DNA from: Monarcha castaneiventris obscurior
Taxonomy: Eukaryota > Chordata > Aves > Passeriformes > Monarchidae
Direction of reading: 5' to 3'
Length of the DNA stretch: 64,000 bases
Assembly (NCBI GenBank): GCA_026261815.1
Contig: JAMPIT010000059.1
Span: 15,858,001 to 15,922,000 of the forward strand
The position numbers and the translations under genes were made by a program. Of this stretch, positions 12,198 to 25,900 are shown one piece after another. Positions within the stretch are counted from its first letter, which is position 1. Each line of letters opens with the position of its first letter. The notes beneath the pieces are model-generated. The model ran no database searches, was not told the DNA's origin, and saw only the letters and a list, made by a program, of their open reading frames with translations.

Positions 12198-14708
12198 ATT
12201 GTTTTAAGATGATAAGATGTGTAGCTTTCTGTCACTGGACTGGGTTTGTGGGTTCTTTTGCAAAAAATGTTACATTCAAAAAAGTATTTCACTGTTAAAT
12301 CTCTAAAAAGATTTAAAAACACACTATAGTGGAATTCTAATCAGCACAATGCAGCTTATTAGAATCAAAGATATTAATTCTTAAGGATCAAGATATTAAA
12401 TAATTCAGGCTAGGTGTATAAATAATGTACTTGCTAACAATAACTTGGTCCGGAGAATAACTGATTTAAAGTAGTGGAATGATGCCAAAAAGGTGAAGAT
12501 ATACTGCCGAGGAAGCATAATGAAAAAGAATGTGAAAAATATGAAGAAAAATAGGCATATTAATGTATTATTAAAATTTTCATTGTGGTAAATAAAGCAT
12601 GTTAAATATCAACCTATAAATATGTAAAATTACATAGCTTAATTTTACTCAAGGGACTGGAGAATATTTTCAAGTATTAGTTCCTAAATAGCAAGTATGT
12701 TTGGGGGTTTTTTAATGTCAGGTTTAATCCTGAATGATACCATTCAGGAATCTGTGGCAATACAGCAAGATACATTCAGTAATGTCTATGGTACCCCAAT
12801 GTGTACCCCAATGTGCTGTATAAACAAATACATGCTGTATTCATTTTTTATATCTTGAGGACAGAATTTAATACTTTAGCTTTCAACACTAAACAGCAAA
12901 ATAAATAAACCAGCTGCATACAGGGTTAACTGTGGATGAAGAGAGTTACAATTCCATTTATTTTTGTATTTTAGGGGTATAAAGGGATAAAAATCAAAGG
13001 AAACCTCTCAACACTGGGATTATCAGATGATGAAACTTTTTAGAGAGAGATTACAAATGATTTATAGAGGTCAGGACCAAGTAAAATTTCTTAACATTAA
13101 TCAACTTTCTTAAAACTTTTTGGAGGTATAAAAAATATGACTTTCACCAGCTATTCCCTCTCGCTGAGCCCATCGTTTACTCACTGTACAACATGATTGC
13201 CACTTTGAATTAAACACCTTTTCACACCATTTGCTGTGCAGATGGCAAAGTGCTCTGAGAATGACAGAGCTGAAACCCCAGGAGCTCCGAGCAGTGCACT
13301 GGAAATACATCACAATAAGCAGATACCTATTATCTACTCTTGACTTGGCTGTAATCTCCTCCTCCAAATCCTTGTCTATCTGCTCTTCCCTTTGACTTTT
13401 TACTCAAAATACACTACCTCTGCACTTTTTTTAGAAAGCTTTGGAGAGGAGATCTCTGTCAAAGTCTAGACCACCCTCCGTAAAGTTCAACAGTTTGACA
13501 ATTTGCACCTCTCACTGCCTGGCAGCGAGCAATGGGTATCGTCTCTTCTGTGCTCTCAGCTGTGAACATGTTTGTCAGTGGTGTGAGAGAAAGAGCTGCT
13601 TAAAGCAGCTGAAGAGCAAGTCCTGTGGTGCTCCCCATGCCCCTGGGCCATCTAGATTCTGCCAGTTGCTGTTCTGGAAGATGGGTACAAGAGCAGGGAC
13701 ATCACATCACCTCTCCTCCATGTATCCCCCTATTTCTGTGGCTTTCATACCTCCTTTACAGCTGCACTCATCCCTTTCTCAGATTTCACATCTTGCTTTC
13801 AGCTTAAACCCTTGTACCAGATTTTCAAATGGCCATTTCCTAGCCAGATCACAAGAATTCTAGTCTATTACCCTGCTCATTCTGCCCATCAACCATCTTT
13901 GACCATTAACCATATTTTTCTCCACGAGATATTCTATTACATTTACTTCCAAACCTATGCCCCTTCCTGTATCTCCTCCGAGGTTTTAGTCACTCTTTAC
14001 GTAGTGTGTCTTTTAAAGGACTTTTTCTTCTTCAAATTCCTGTTTCCTAGAGTTCAGTCACGACTCCTCATTCTCCATACTTCCTTAGGTTAACTTCAAT
14101 CATAGATGCAGATTTAACTCTGAAAATTTTGCAGGCAATGTAGTGCTTTAATTCCATATTCCTAAAGAATATCTTATATTCTCATCTTGTCTCTCTAACG
14201 TAAATAACTAGCACTTCAGCATTCCTTCTTTCTCCCGATCCATTTTCTATCCCTCATCTCACTTCATGCTTCAATGCTTACTTTGACATCATCAGATTTT
14301 GACATATCTCATAACTCACAAATCAAGGTTATGTTAGATATACACAAATTTTCTGTATACTGTTTTCAACTTTAGCTTTTGATAAAATGGCAGCTTGCCA
14401 TTTCCTTACAACACCTTTCACAGGTATAAGAACAGAATAATTTTCAACTGTCCTCCTTGAGAATGCCACGTAAGGAATTTAATCCCACTAATTGTGTCTT
14501 CATTATATCAAACACACTACTTGTTTTGTTTCCCAGGACTCTCAAAGTACTTCTCTATTGATTTATTTAAAATGAAAGCTTTTACTTTTACTTCTACAGA
14601 ATAATTTTCTATTTTTTATTATATCTTTGTCTTTTTGAAATAAACATCTGGCTTTATCATACTTGAAATCCATCTTAAAAATCCTTCTTTTTAAAGACAG
14701 CTTTAATG
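12198..14708. other. Gene-free stretch, partly pyrimidine-rich
   Basis: No recognised gene. A 12-bp tandem duplication is at 12791-12814. From about 13380 to 14300 the plus strand is rich in C and T and carries overlapping frames of 60-140 codons, the longest at 13441-13863. Their translation is serine-, histidine- and cysteine-rich, with no domain or conserved motif I recognise. I treat them as chance frames. Confidence 0.5.
12791..12814. repeat. 12-bp tandem duplication
   Basis: GTACCCCAATGT occurs twice back to back without mismatch. Confidence 0.9.
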
Positions 14709-15052
14709 AACAAGGGGCTTATAAGAAAGATGGGGACAGACTTTTTAGTGTGACCTGTTGCAATAGGGCAAAGGATAATTGTTTTAAACTAAAAGAGGGT
14801 AGCTTCAGATTAGAGTTAAGGGAGACATTTTTACAATGAAGGTAGGGGAACAGGTGAGGGTAGTGGAAATTGGAACAGGTTGCCCAGAGGGGTGGTAGAT
14901 GTTGCATCCTTGGAAACATTCAAGGTCAGGCTGGGTGGGGCTCTTAGCAACTTGATCTAGTTGACGATGTCCCTGATCAGTGCAGGGGGGGTTTGGACTT
15001 AGAAGACTTTTAAAGGGCCCTTCCAACCCAAACTATTCTAAGATTATGTAAC
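14709..15052 (+). mobile_element. CR1 LINE 3' end, sense
   Basis: This is a 5'-truncated CR1 fragment. It runs from the end of ORF2 (frame-broken residues resembling the conserved '..KL.EG.FRL..R..F' C-terminus near 14780-14830) through the 'ttggaacaggttgcccagagg' text (14870-14900) to the 3' untranslated region with 'cccttccaacccaaactattctaagattatg', a mutated form of the CR1 3' end. The ORF2 piece holds stops and frameshifts. Minus-strand open frames at 14719-15026 are shadows of it. CR1 inserts without making regular target-site duplications, and none was seen. Confidence 0.92.
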
Positions 15053-18000
15053 GTGAAAATTTTATGCTTCTGCGGTACCAAGATTACTATCTGTCATTCT
15101 CTTGTGCTCTTCCAATTGACGGTCTCACACTGTTACTTCTTGTTATAGTCTATAAGCTCTTTGAAGCTTGGATGATAGTTCCATTTTGTTTTGGGTCAGT
15201 GTGTTCCCAGTTCATTACACTATTATTGCCCCTTCATGAATTGCCTCCCAAAATTGCTCCTTTTACTGGGCCATTATTCCAGAAAAAGTCCATAAAATTT
15301 TTAACACTTTCTCAAGGATTTAATTTATTAATTAACAATTTTTAAAATATAATATCATAATTTAGTATACATTTTGGCAAGGCTCATATTATTATATGGG
15401 TGAGTTATTATCATGTCATCACAAAGAACTGGAGATCAAAATTTAAATGCACAATGGACATACTTATGTCTGGATTTCGGAACAGGACTGGAAGCTGATC
15501 TCGGCTTACTGGGGAGTTCTCAGAGACAATTCATACAAGTAAATGACTGTTTAGGTGCACTTTATGCAGCAGTGGACTATTCTGCTGTGTCCTGCAGAAG
15601 GGAATGAGCTCAAACAACGTGCTAAGGGAAGGGAATAACTGAATGAAAAGTTAAAAATACCCTGCTACTTTTTTTGCTAGGGGAGAAAAAAAATGACCAA
15701 TCAACAACAGTGAAGAAAAAAATAAAAGATCCTATGCACAGATTTCCGAAAATGAAATAGACCTGAGTCCAAATATACCTACAGACAGAAGCAGTAAGTC
15801 AAAATTTTTACTGTGGAAAAATTGTATAAACTTATAAAACTGAAAAAAGCTTTCTATCACACCTAAAAAATTGACACAAAAAACACCTTCAGAAACACCC
15901 TTGTTTGTAGGGACTTACAATTAATAATGCATTCTACTTTTCCAAGAAATATTTTTGCAAAAGTGTTATGTGATATGAACATATTGTACTGCCCTCTCCT
16001 CACCAAGCATAAATATATATTCTAAGAAAATGAATGATTATAAAATTTAGAATGTGGGGGGTTTGTTTGTCTTTCAGACTGGAGAGGAAATTATTGTCTA
16101 AAATTTGTAGCCAGAAAAAGGATAAAGAAGTGCAACTAAAATTTACAGTAAATATTGCTATATGTAGTAAAAAGAAAAGAAACTTGGAAGTGCAACCACA
16201 GTAATTATCAGTGACTTAATTTACAGCTATTGCAGCAATGATTTAGTGAAGTACCTTGAAGGTTATTTTTTTCAGACTTCTAGCTCAGTGAAACAGGTTT
16301 CCTCTTCCATTTTGTGGCATCCATGGATTCCTGTAAGGAAGAGAGAACTGTATTTACCAACTAGATTCTTCTCTAAACAAAGTCTCAGCAAATCCAATCT
16401 GAGGTCTTCTTATGCTTAATGAAACAGCCTGAATCTCCTCTTCAGGAATCCTAGCTCCTTCTGCCTCATGCTGTAAGGAAGGATATAATTGTCAGAATTG
16501 AGTTTGCTGTTTATGTGTTTTACAGATACTAAAAGTAGGGAAATCTAGTATTTTGTTTATTTCAAGTGACCCCATCAGCTTTACTCAAGTCTAGAAATAA
16601 TCTGAAATACTGTGCACCATGATTGCTATCCCAGCAGGAAGGAAACCCTCTTTGTTCAAGAGCCCACATCTGCCAATCCACACACTGGGCAAGACTGTTT
16701 CCTATTGCATACTTTTTCCCAGACCAGCATATAGGTAATTTCAGACATGATCTACTAGCCAGTTACAGCTGAGGCCCAAGGACAGTCATCTTTTACTGAA
16801 ATGAAGAAAATCTAATGGGAGAGCAGATTCCTCAGGAACAGCAGCAGGGTGCAGCATCCTCCTGACCCACTGCCCAGCACCTCATGCCCTGGGAAACACC
16901 AGCTCTCTTTCTCTGGCCGTCAAACAGCCAAACCTCCCCATAAGTCTCTCTCTCTGAGTCCATAACTGATGTAGCAGAGGTTAAATAATCAGCGCAGTGT
17001 GGGTATGAAATCACACACTGGTCTTAAACTCCTTATTTTAGAAGGTTAGCAGTGATCTTAAAAATACTGCAAGTTTTCATGTGAGATGTGCTATTATTCT
17101 TGCTGAAATAAAGCCATTTTGATGTCAACAGAGAGAAATCATATGATTTATCTGTACCTAGATGTCTACTATAGCATGACATTAATTACTTTCTGGAAGC
17201 GTTTATTTCTCTTTAATGACTATAGAGAAAGAGCCTAGGGTGATTCGGATGTAGAACTCCAGACAATAAATATGCTTGGATTAGTGAATCTCAGATCTGA
17301 GTGGCAGTCCTCTCCCTGTGTTTAGCTACAGCTCACCTGAGACAAGCCCCTTAGTCGGATTAACCATAACTCACAGACCGGTTTAGCAGTGCTTTCCTTG
17401 TGTTCATTCAGCTCTCACATCTGTGGAAGTACCAGCAAGAAAAAAAGTAAAAATAAGCGCATCCTGGGCAGCCCAAGACTCTGAGCTGTATCGGGACCTG
17501 TGCATTGGAACTGGTCACAACCAAATCTCTTACCTGGACACTGCACCAAACAGGAATTGCTTTTCAGTTGTGCCCAGCTCTGGAGTGGGATGTCCTGCAG
17601 CACTTATGGCCAAACATGCAGAAAACCCACACATTTCCTCCCACTGGGATACGCGATTTCTAAGGATGCTGGTATCATAGATCTTTCTACGTAGGACCTA
17701 GGTATCTAGCTGGGGAGTAGAAGGCTCTTACTGATAATTTAATCATGAATATGACCATGAACGACAGTAAGTTTATTAGCCAATGGCTCAGTGTTTAACA
17801 GCATGAATTCAAGATCAGCATCCCCATCTGTCAGTACCTTGTATTACTGAGATGAAACAGCTGGCAAAGCTAATGGAATTGAAATTAAACCACTCAGACT
17901 AGGTTTACACCTAACTGCATCACCTTTTACTGTCTTATGATTGGCTGCAGAGGGGGAAAAACTTAATATTTTTTGTTTATAAAACACCTGAATACAAGGA

Positions 18001-20813
18001 ATGGGAAGGAATGATATACTGCATTTCTAAGGACACAGGAGAGGAGCTGTGCTCCTGAGAAGATGCCACACATCACTGATGAGCTCTCAGACTTTATTGA
18101 AGCATGAGCCCTTTTTTCCTCTAAGCACAACTATGCTGAAGCACAAAATTATGTTTCTTACTCAGCTAAGCCAGACTCAGGTGCAAAAAGGATAGGCACT
18201 TTCACCCATTCCTACAGTTTCAGCCATACCATTTTAAAATGATTGATTTTTCATCAACACTAAACTTGATTGCAGGTAACTTTAAAATAAAATAGATTTC
18301 TTTTAAAAGGGAATGAAGTTATACAAAAGAAAAAACAAAGCTGCTTCCTTCCAACAATTTAATTGGTTACTTAATTTGTTTTACTCTGAAAAAAACACCT
18401 GGTGTATGCATTATATTTTTTAACTCCAGCAGATTGAACAGGCAAAGTTTAGTTAATAATTTCTATCACGAAAACTTAAATGTTGTATGCAAAGGATCCT
18501 TATCTTTCTAATTCTTAAAAGAGTATATAAATGAAAAATTGATTTGTACCATTGAGATAAATTATGTAAATTCTGACTGTGATATTTCTTACCTTGCAGT
18601 GGACTAGACTTTTCTTTGCAGAAACAGAACTCAGCACTGAAGTCTAATGTTTGCAAAGTTTTAGAATATTTTACCTGTAGTACAGTCTTATCTTCAATAA
18701 TTTTGGCACCACATAAACTGAAACATAATAGCATAATATAGTCCTCAATTTATAATAGGTTTGCAATTGTCACAGAACATGAGATTTTTTTATAGGTATG
18801 GTTTAGTGTAGGATAGTGTTGATTGACAGAAATGTCACTGAATCTGGTAACTATAAAATGTGAGTGATCTTTCTTGAAAAGCTATTTTATGGAAATAAGT
18901 TAATGCAAATCTGTATTTTGGTTTAGTTTGTTTGGGCTTTTTAATAGGTTGTTGGGGATTTTTCTTTCTTGATCACAAGGAATTTATATTAAAATTTTTC
19001 AGTAGGTTAAAAGTACTAGAAACTCTGGGATTTTATTACTTCTGTCACTCCTTAAAATGAGAAATTACAGTTCCTTCTTCACCTTCTCCTTCCAACAAAG
19101 TAAAGAAGAATTGTGAAAAAAAGGAACCAATCCAACAAGCTTTAGCATGTTTGTTTTTTTATTAAGGTTTCCAGTAGCTAATTATTTCTTACATCATTGG
19201 ATAATTATTCTGTGTAATTCTGTCTTTTTTTTTAGTTTAGTAGAGTAGCCTCTGAAATAAAATATTTCCCATAAAAATATACAAAGATTTTTTTCTCATA
19301 TTTCTTCATTTTACCAAGTTTAGTGGTTTAAAAGTTACATTTCTTGCTTGAGTTATTGAGATTCCTCCACCAGTCAAGTCTCAAGACGATTATCTCCAGG
19401 CAAAAAGAAGCTTTGAAGACTAAAATGGTATAAACTCCTAATTTTAGAATGACTTATGTTAGGGGGCAGGAATCCCATCTGGAGTCATAATTTTTTTAAA
19501 ATCATAGTTTTATTATGACTTGGAGCTTAATGTTTTCCTAGTGAAACATCTAAGTATACTCTGGACACCACAGGAGAGGGATTATGCAGTATGGTGGATC
19601 TAACTGAGACATATTTCTTAAAGTTTATAGTGAATATACAAAGGAAAGTATCCAAAATGACTAAAACATCTTTCCATATTAATCTCTTATACTCCTACTC
19701 TCCTCTTGAGTGCTTTATGTTTTTCACCTAATTTCTGAATGAAACATGAACTATATTTTAGGAAAAAAAAAAAAGAAAAATCTATTCTGATGAGAAGTTA
19801 AAATGTATTTTATGTTACAAATATTTTACAGTGGCTGAAAATATTAATTTATTTCAATTTTATAGTTGGGTTTTTTTATCATCTGTTATGATACAAAGCA
19901 GAAAATGAGGACTTTCACTTTTTTCCAGAGTAGTGGTACCTCAGACTTTCTAACTGTGCTAAAACTCCTAGGGGAACCTGTTGGGAATTGAAGTGAGAGG
20001 GTGCACATGGGTTCTCCCTGCCTCCTGATGGAATGGTCAAGCCATGGTGAAGTTTCTGGTAGCACATACCCAAATTGAGAATGAGTTACTATGCTGTTCC
20101 AGGCCTATTTTTGTCTTGCTCATATTCCTTCCTCTTCAACTTCCATAAAATCATATCTGCTTCCCCCCGACAAGGTTTATTCTGAGTTTGTGCCTAAATT
20201 TGGAATGAGCTGTTGGTATGTTACCACCTTTTTATAATTTACCTTCCTCACAGTTTGTTTATTAGTGCAATCCCTCAGATGCTGCAGAAAGGAAAGACAG
20301 AGTTTTTTTCCTCATAGGCTTTCTGTTCTCACTTTGGTCTTCTGTGCATAAAAGAAAAAATAAGTTCCCTAGAGAGGTGACTGTTCTCTCAAGCATCAGG
20401 ACAACTCTGCTGTCTCCCAGCAATGGAGCAGCACCATAGCAGTAAAAACTGATCAAGCCCTAGAGCCCTAGTTTTTAACCTGGAGGTGAAGTCAGCAGCA
20501 AAAGGCAAAGCAGCCTGAACCAATTACCACCTTGGGGAAAAGCAACCCCCAAGAACACAGAAAACAAATTCCCTGCAAATGCAGTGATGGTTTTACATGA
20601 GTGTATCATTCTTACTGGTTGTGATTGTTCATGATTCGACTTTTTAAAAGGAACAGGACTGAAGTTTACAGTACCAGTATGTAAAGAACTACTGTATTGA
20701 AAACAAAAATAGGCACCATATTATTAACAATAGAGGAAAGTATTCTGGGGTTTGTTTTTAGTTTGCTTGATTATCCAAAACCATTTAAATATGTGCCTTT
20801 ATTTGCTATTTAT
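15053..20813. other. Gene-free AT-rich stretch
   Basis: No gene or repeat family is recognised. Small open frames, for example 15413-15607 and 17423-17680, lack motifs and lie in slightly less AT-rich DNA (about 16600-17000 and 17300-17700). T-rich runs occur at 19228-19240 and an A-rich run at 19764-19775. Confidence 0.5.
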
Positions 20814-20913
20814 AGTGGTGCCCGTGTCCCACTCTGGAGAGGACTGGGGAGATTCTAATGATTCCTGTGGCAAAATTAGACACAAACGAGGTAGGTGTTA
20901 CACCCACAAACAG

Positions 20914-20919
20914 TTTATT
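20914..20919 (-). promoter_or_regulatory. Polyadenylation signal of the LTR
   Basis: AATAAA on the minus strand, about 220 bp downstream of the LTR TATA box and about 95 bp before its 3' end, which is where the R/U5 region should be. Confidence 0.6.
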
Positions 20920-20975
20920 AATACAGAAATTTGCCCTAGCAACAGAGATAAAGGAAGGAAAAGAAGCAATATAAC

Positions 20976-21029
20976 GGAGAGCTGAGAGAGAGAGATAGAG
21001 AGAGAGAGAGAGATTGAGAAAGAGGGAGA
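20976..21029. repeat. (GA)n-rich microsatellite inside the LTR
   Basis: GA dinucleotide repeats with a few T interruptions on the plus strand, CT on the LTR's sense strand. It lies between the TATA box and the polyadenylation signal, so it would be in the transcribed R region. Confidence 0.85.
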
Positions 21030-21140
21030 AAGTTACCACCATGGATCCAGCAGAGTCCCATTGGTCCAATTTGATCAATCAGTGGCCAGCTGGTGCATAA
21101 ACAGGGCAGGAGGCTGACAGGTGATGCAGTTCATAATTCC

Positions 21141-21147
21141 TTATATA
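21141..21147 (-). promoter_or_regulatory. TATA box of the minus-strand LTR
   Basis: Reads TATATAA on the minus strand within U3, upstream of the polyadenylation signal at the usual LTR spacing. Transcription would run leftward. Confidence 0.6.
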
Positions 21148-21521
21148 CAGCATAGCCCCTCCCACAGTCGTCTGAAGAAACGAATAGTTCTTGAGGAGGG
21201 TTGCCCAAAGATATCTTCCAAGCAGCAGAGCCTCTCTCTGCCCTCAAGGGGGTTGTCCAAAGAAATCTTCCTAGGAGCAGAGTAGAGCCTCCCTCCATCC
21301 TCCTCCCCCTGCTGACCATGGATCCCAGAACATTCCTTTTCATGTCTGCTGCCATAGGTCAAATGCCACTTCTCCAGTGCTCTTCTGAGTGCAGAAGTGG
21401 CAACTAAAGCAGTTAATGTTAGTCCTCGTGGTGACACAGATTTCTAAGCAACAATTCAAAATAAAGTTCAAACAACACTGAGACATTTTCATGTTAACCT
21501 TTATCAGTCCCTCACAAGTGG

Positions 21522-22795
21522 CCATGGGAATAAATGTTTATGCTGCCATATATCTTTTATAAAGTCTATGGTTATTCTGATATTTTGGTGTTTTCTGTGT
21601 ATTCAGGTGTTTATTGTGAAGTGTCTGAAAACAGGCACTACAAATTCACATTGTTAGGCTTTGCTCCAGAGGAGGGCTAGTGACTCCAGAGGAATCTCAG
21701 AAAAACTTGAATCACATAAAATAGTGCATGTACTAGAACTAAGGCAAATAGTGATAGCAAGACAGGCCTTGCTGTCTTTCTTCAAACTGGAAATAGAGAA
21801 GCATCTACTGCTCTTCATCCTCTGTAGAGAGAGCGAGATGTGTCCCTCCCTGTATGTCATCTAATTTTTCATACCTGCTGACTGTGCTGGCTCTCTCCTG
21901 CCTACCAAGAACCTAGAAGGAGCTAAAGCTTCTTTAATTCCTAAATAGATTTATTTAAGGAAAATTTAAAATAAATTCAATCAAGAATGATGGCTCCCTT
22001 GGTCTCCCCCTCACTGTCTTTTGCACACAGTAATATTCTGGAGTTATAAGGAACTTGGCTTATAAACTTTCCAGGGACAGAGAATAGCCAAGATGCTATA
22101 AACATTTCACCTCTTTACATTCACACTCTCTAGGAAAATTCAGTATGTTCTATTTATTGAGGAAAATCTGGAATGGTCAGTTCAAATGGAAAAAAAATTC
22201 TACCACGTACGTCTGTACTTGAAGAAAGAAATTTTAATTTAATATATGTTGTATATTTTAAAATTTATGTAATTATAATTATATATGTCTAATAATTTGC
22301 GGTAATTACACAATGGGGTTACAGGTATAAGAATAATGTGAACTCAATGCTAAATATTTTCATGAGGTTTTTTCCCCTCTATCAGTAGATTATCAGTTAG
22401 ATACACTTGTTTCTGCATAATTACTAAATATATATGTAGTATTGCTGCTTGCATGTTTTACTTAACGTGAAGCCTTTGTCTCACAAAATATCTTCTTTTC
22501 TGATCTGCTATGCTACCACTTTGATATATCTATTCCACAGTGGTACCCAGATTACTAGGAATTATTTTCTTACTTATTTTGTGAACGGTTCTGCATTTCT
22601 CTAAAAGTCAACTTCCTCCCCTGCAAAAAAACCACCCCATCAAACTACCAAAACCAAAACACCCAAACAATGAAAATAGAAACTCAAAACAACTCAACAA
22701 ACATCTTCCTCTATTTCTGAATTTCACCCAGGTGAAGGGCAGAAAGATTTTCAAATGGCTTTGGGAATAAAAATGTTGGCATTGGAGATGAGAAA
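21522..22795. other. Unassigned sequence between LTR and CR1
   Basis: No gene is recognised. An A/C-rich low-complexity segment lies at about 22622-22705. AT-rich runs occur around 22240-22290. Confidence 0.5.
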
Positions 22796-22931
22796 AGAAG
22801 CTTAAGGCCAGGTTGGATAGGGCTTTGAGCAACCTCACATAGTGGAAGTTTTCTCTGACCCTGGCAGGGGAGGTTAGAGCAGGATGATATTTACGGTCAC
22901 TTTCAACTTCTGCCATTCTATGATTCTATGA
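22796..22931 (+). mobile_element. CR1 LINE 3' tail, sense
   Basis: A short 5'-truncated copy of only the CR1 3' region: 'aggccaggttggatagggctttgagcaacc' type text near 22807-22835, then 'ggcaggggaggttagagcaggatgat', ending exactly with the near-perfect terminal repeat TTCTATGATTCTATGA (22916-22931). The terminal repeat is well preserved compared with the other copies. There is no coding sequence. Confidence 0.93.
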
Positions 22932-25900
22932 AAAGCAGAGCGTTTTACAAGACAGGTAAGATATTTTATTGCTATATAAATTTTCAGAATCAAAGCATTG
23001 CAGCCTTCAACTAATAGATTAAAAATCCCTTTGAATTTCAGTAGTCTGAAGTGCTGAAATCTCATTGACTTCTTCACCAATAGGAAGAATAGTGGTGCTG
23101 TGAAAAAGTGAAAAAGTGAAAAATTTGGTCTGCCTTTCTAAAAGGCCATTCTTTAGTACTGATGTGGTTTTCCTGATTTAAAAAAGAAAATCAGAATAAT
23201 TTTATAGTGCTAGTTTACTATATAAATTGCACATATATTTTTTGAACTCTGGATTTTCAGACGTGCCTTGTAATTTAACTGCATTTTATTATTCTAGGAA
23301 AAACTCAGAGGAGGATGAAAGTGCTATCAAAAAGCTAAATAGTTCCAGGAATGTGCAGTCTGATATCGCTATGAATCCTGAAATAAGCATATTTGTTTCT
23401 TCTAACTACTGTTTTTTAGTGGGAAGGAGGGCATCATATATTCAACAACTGTCTGAAAGTCAGATCAAGCAAACTTGGCTGCCTTGGTACACACGCACAG
23501 ACAACTGGAAACAATCCATTTTGAGGAGGAAAACACATGAAAAATAAAGATTGTAATGGTCTTGCACTGAGGTAACAATTCTACGCAGCATAGAGATCTA
23601 AACAAGCTTCCTTGGAAGAGGATAAATTCTACGGCTTGAACTTCATAGTTGGGTAGGTTTTTTACAGCCTTAGATAAGTTCATTTCATCTTTCTATGTTG
23701 TTCTTTGTTCTTGTATTCATTAATGATAACATTTTGATTAAATGGGCCAGAAAACGGGGAAAAAAGTGGAAAAAAGGTCTTTGGACCTGGACTATTTCAT
23801 AAGTCTGGAAGACCCCAATTAATTTCCAAAGCAAGTAATTTATTTCATGTTTCATGGAAGACACATTAAAGATATATTCTCTATTTTTTAAAATGATGCT
23901 TAGTGTACAAATGCAAAGTAATAAAAGGGTTAATTTACCTCACATCTGTATTTGAAAGCACAAAAGACAGATGCTGCTGTTATTGGCTTCTGAACTTGCT
24001 TTTGTATCTGTCCATTAGCTCCATGCAGATGTGAGCAACTGAGGACCCATTTTAGCAGAAAATTGAGGTTAAAGGCCACCTTTCTGTGTCCAGTACCACT
24101 ACCACAAAGTTTAACCAATCTTGTCACGCTACAGCCTTGCTATTGGAATTCTTCCTGCTCTATTCATCTCCCTGAAGTCAAGCTCAAGGCAATAGCTGAC
24201 GTTCAGTAAGCAAAGTGGTAGAAAAGCAGCTGGTTTTGCACTCTGCTGTCCTGATTAGAAGAACATGAGCTGCTTTACTTTACAAAAGGGGAACTGGATT
24301 ATTTGAAATATGCATCTTTTTCCTTTCTTTTTTTTTCCTCCTCTCTGATGAGGATTCAGTCATCCAGGAAATGTTGCCGAGAAACTGACTTAACAAAATA
24401 CAGAAATCTGCTAACAGAAACTGGGCGGCAGCCAACTGGTTGACAGCCAGCTATGACAAAAAGTGAAAGCAACATGCAATTCAAATACTAGAAAAGGGCA
24501 GAGGAATTCGTTCTATCAAAGGTGGCTGTTCTTCAAGGAGAACTTGTCATGAATGTTCTTCATCTTCTTGTCGTGAGCAATCTTCATCTTGAACATCATT
24601 ACTGTTTGAAAGTTAAAGTTTATAATAGTTTTCAGACATGTCAGTGTCTTAAAAAATGCTTCAGACCACTAAATATTCATGCTACTAGAGAACAGAATGA
24701 TTAATGGAAATTCTTAAGTGTAAGAAAAAAGTAGTTCTCTTTTGTGATATCCTCTATCATTACCACAGAGGGAAAAGAACTGACAAAATCCAAATCCAAG
24801 CAAAATTAATTTTTCAAATGAGATTGCGGAAACTGGACATGGTTCTTCATTTAGATGTCTATTCAGAGTTAAAAATATATACCTAGGAACATTTTAATAA
24901 TATTCTTAGCTTTGAAACAAAATTTTACTTGTTCATGCTGTTCTAATAATAAAACTAGAATAGCACTGACATATGGCAAGATGACAAGTGGTAGAACTCA
25001 GTAGGTGTAGCTTTTCCTAGGAAAATGGTTTCATTTAGAAGGAATTTACCTTCAGCATTGAGGCTTTTGAAACCACCTGCCAGCTGTGGAGCCATGTGGA
25101 ACCGTGAATTCTGAGGTGCAGGGTTTAGATATTTTGCCAGATCCTGGGCCATTAGGTTTATATACAAGCTGTGGAACATCAGGGCAAGACTCCGTGCCAG
25201 GGCAAGGTCTGGAAGTATCCCAAATACCTGTGTCTTGCCTCCCCTGGCTGGATTCCCATCAAAAGGCAGAGGCCCAGGGTAGTAGGAAGCTGGACTTGGT
25301 TTGGACAGGTCTAGAGGAGTCCATCATCATGCCAGGGTACCCCTACGAGCTGCAAATTAGTTATGGTACAAAAGTCTCCCACCTTTATCAAGAAATACTT
25401 TACTGATATTAAAGCTATTCAAAAGCAAAGGAGCCTTCTATACAGAAGGCTATTCCTCTTCTTTGTAATTTGGGAATAACATGAGCAAGCAGGAGAGTTG
25501 TTCTAAGATACGTTGTCAGGGCTGCCTTGTCCTCGCAGGGCGAACCAAAGCATGTATTACAATCCTTCCTGGTCTTTTTTCTAGCTCTGGTGTAATACTT
25601 ACATGAACAGTTTAGAGCTACCCATAGTTCCCCAAAACACAGTATTTGCAATTAGAACTGTTACTTGTAACTTGGAGGTAACTCATGGCCACTATTTCCT
25701 GGTTACTTGAGACTAGAGAAACAGAATCCCCAAGTGTATTTTCCACCCACCAGCACAGATTGCTTGTTCAAATACAATGGCAGTCAAAGCAGTTGCATGA
25801 AACTGACTCAGCTGGTTGTGTCATTACCTGCTTATTCCAAAATGTATAAATGTGCAGACACAGTGAGACACAGCACACATTACAACAAAATAGTGTTAGA

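Larger units (their letters stand above)
20819..21516 (-). mobile_element. Solo LTR of an endogenous retrovirus, with perfect 5-bp TSD
   Basis: On the minus strand the 698-bp unit begins TGTGAGGGACTG and ends GACACGGGCA, giving TG...CA ends. Both sides carry AGTGG (20814-20818 and 21517-21521), a perfect 5-bp target-site duplication that fits ERVL-type integration. The parts are in textbook order. U3 is followed by a TATA box (TATATAA, minus strand, at 21141-21147), then a GA/CT-rich stretch (20976-21029), an AATAAA signal (minus strand, 20914-20919) and about 95 bp of U5. U3 contains an imperfect internal duplication offset by about 52 bp (about 21193-21240 and 21245-21292). There is no adjoining gag, pol or env, so it is a solo LTR. 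I cannot name the subfamily. Several open frames of 60-98 codons inside it are not genes. Confidence 0.85.

Noticed and set aside
13441..13863. 140-codon plus-strand open frame
   Set aside because: It lies in C/T-rich sequence where stops are rarer, other frames overlap it, and no motif is recognisable.
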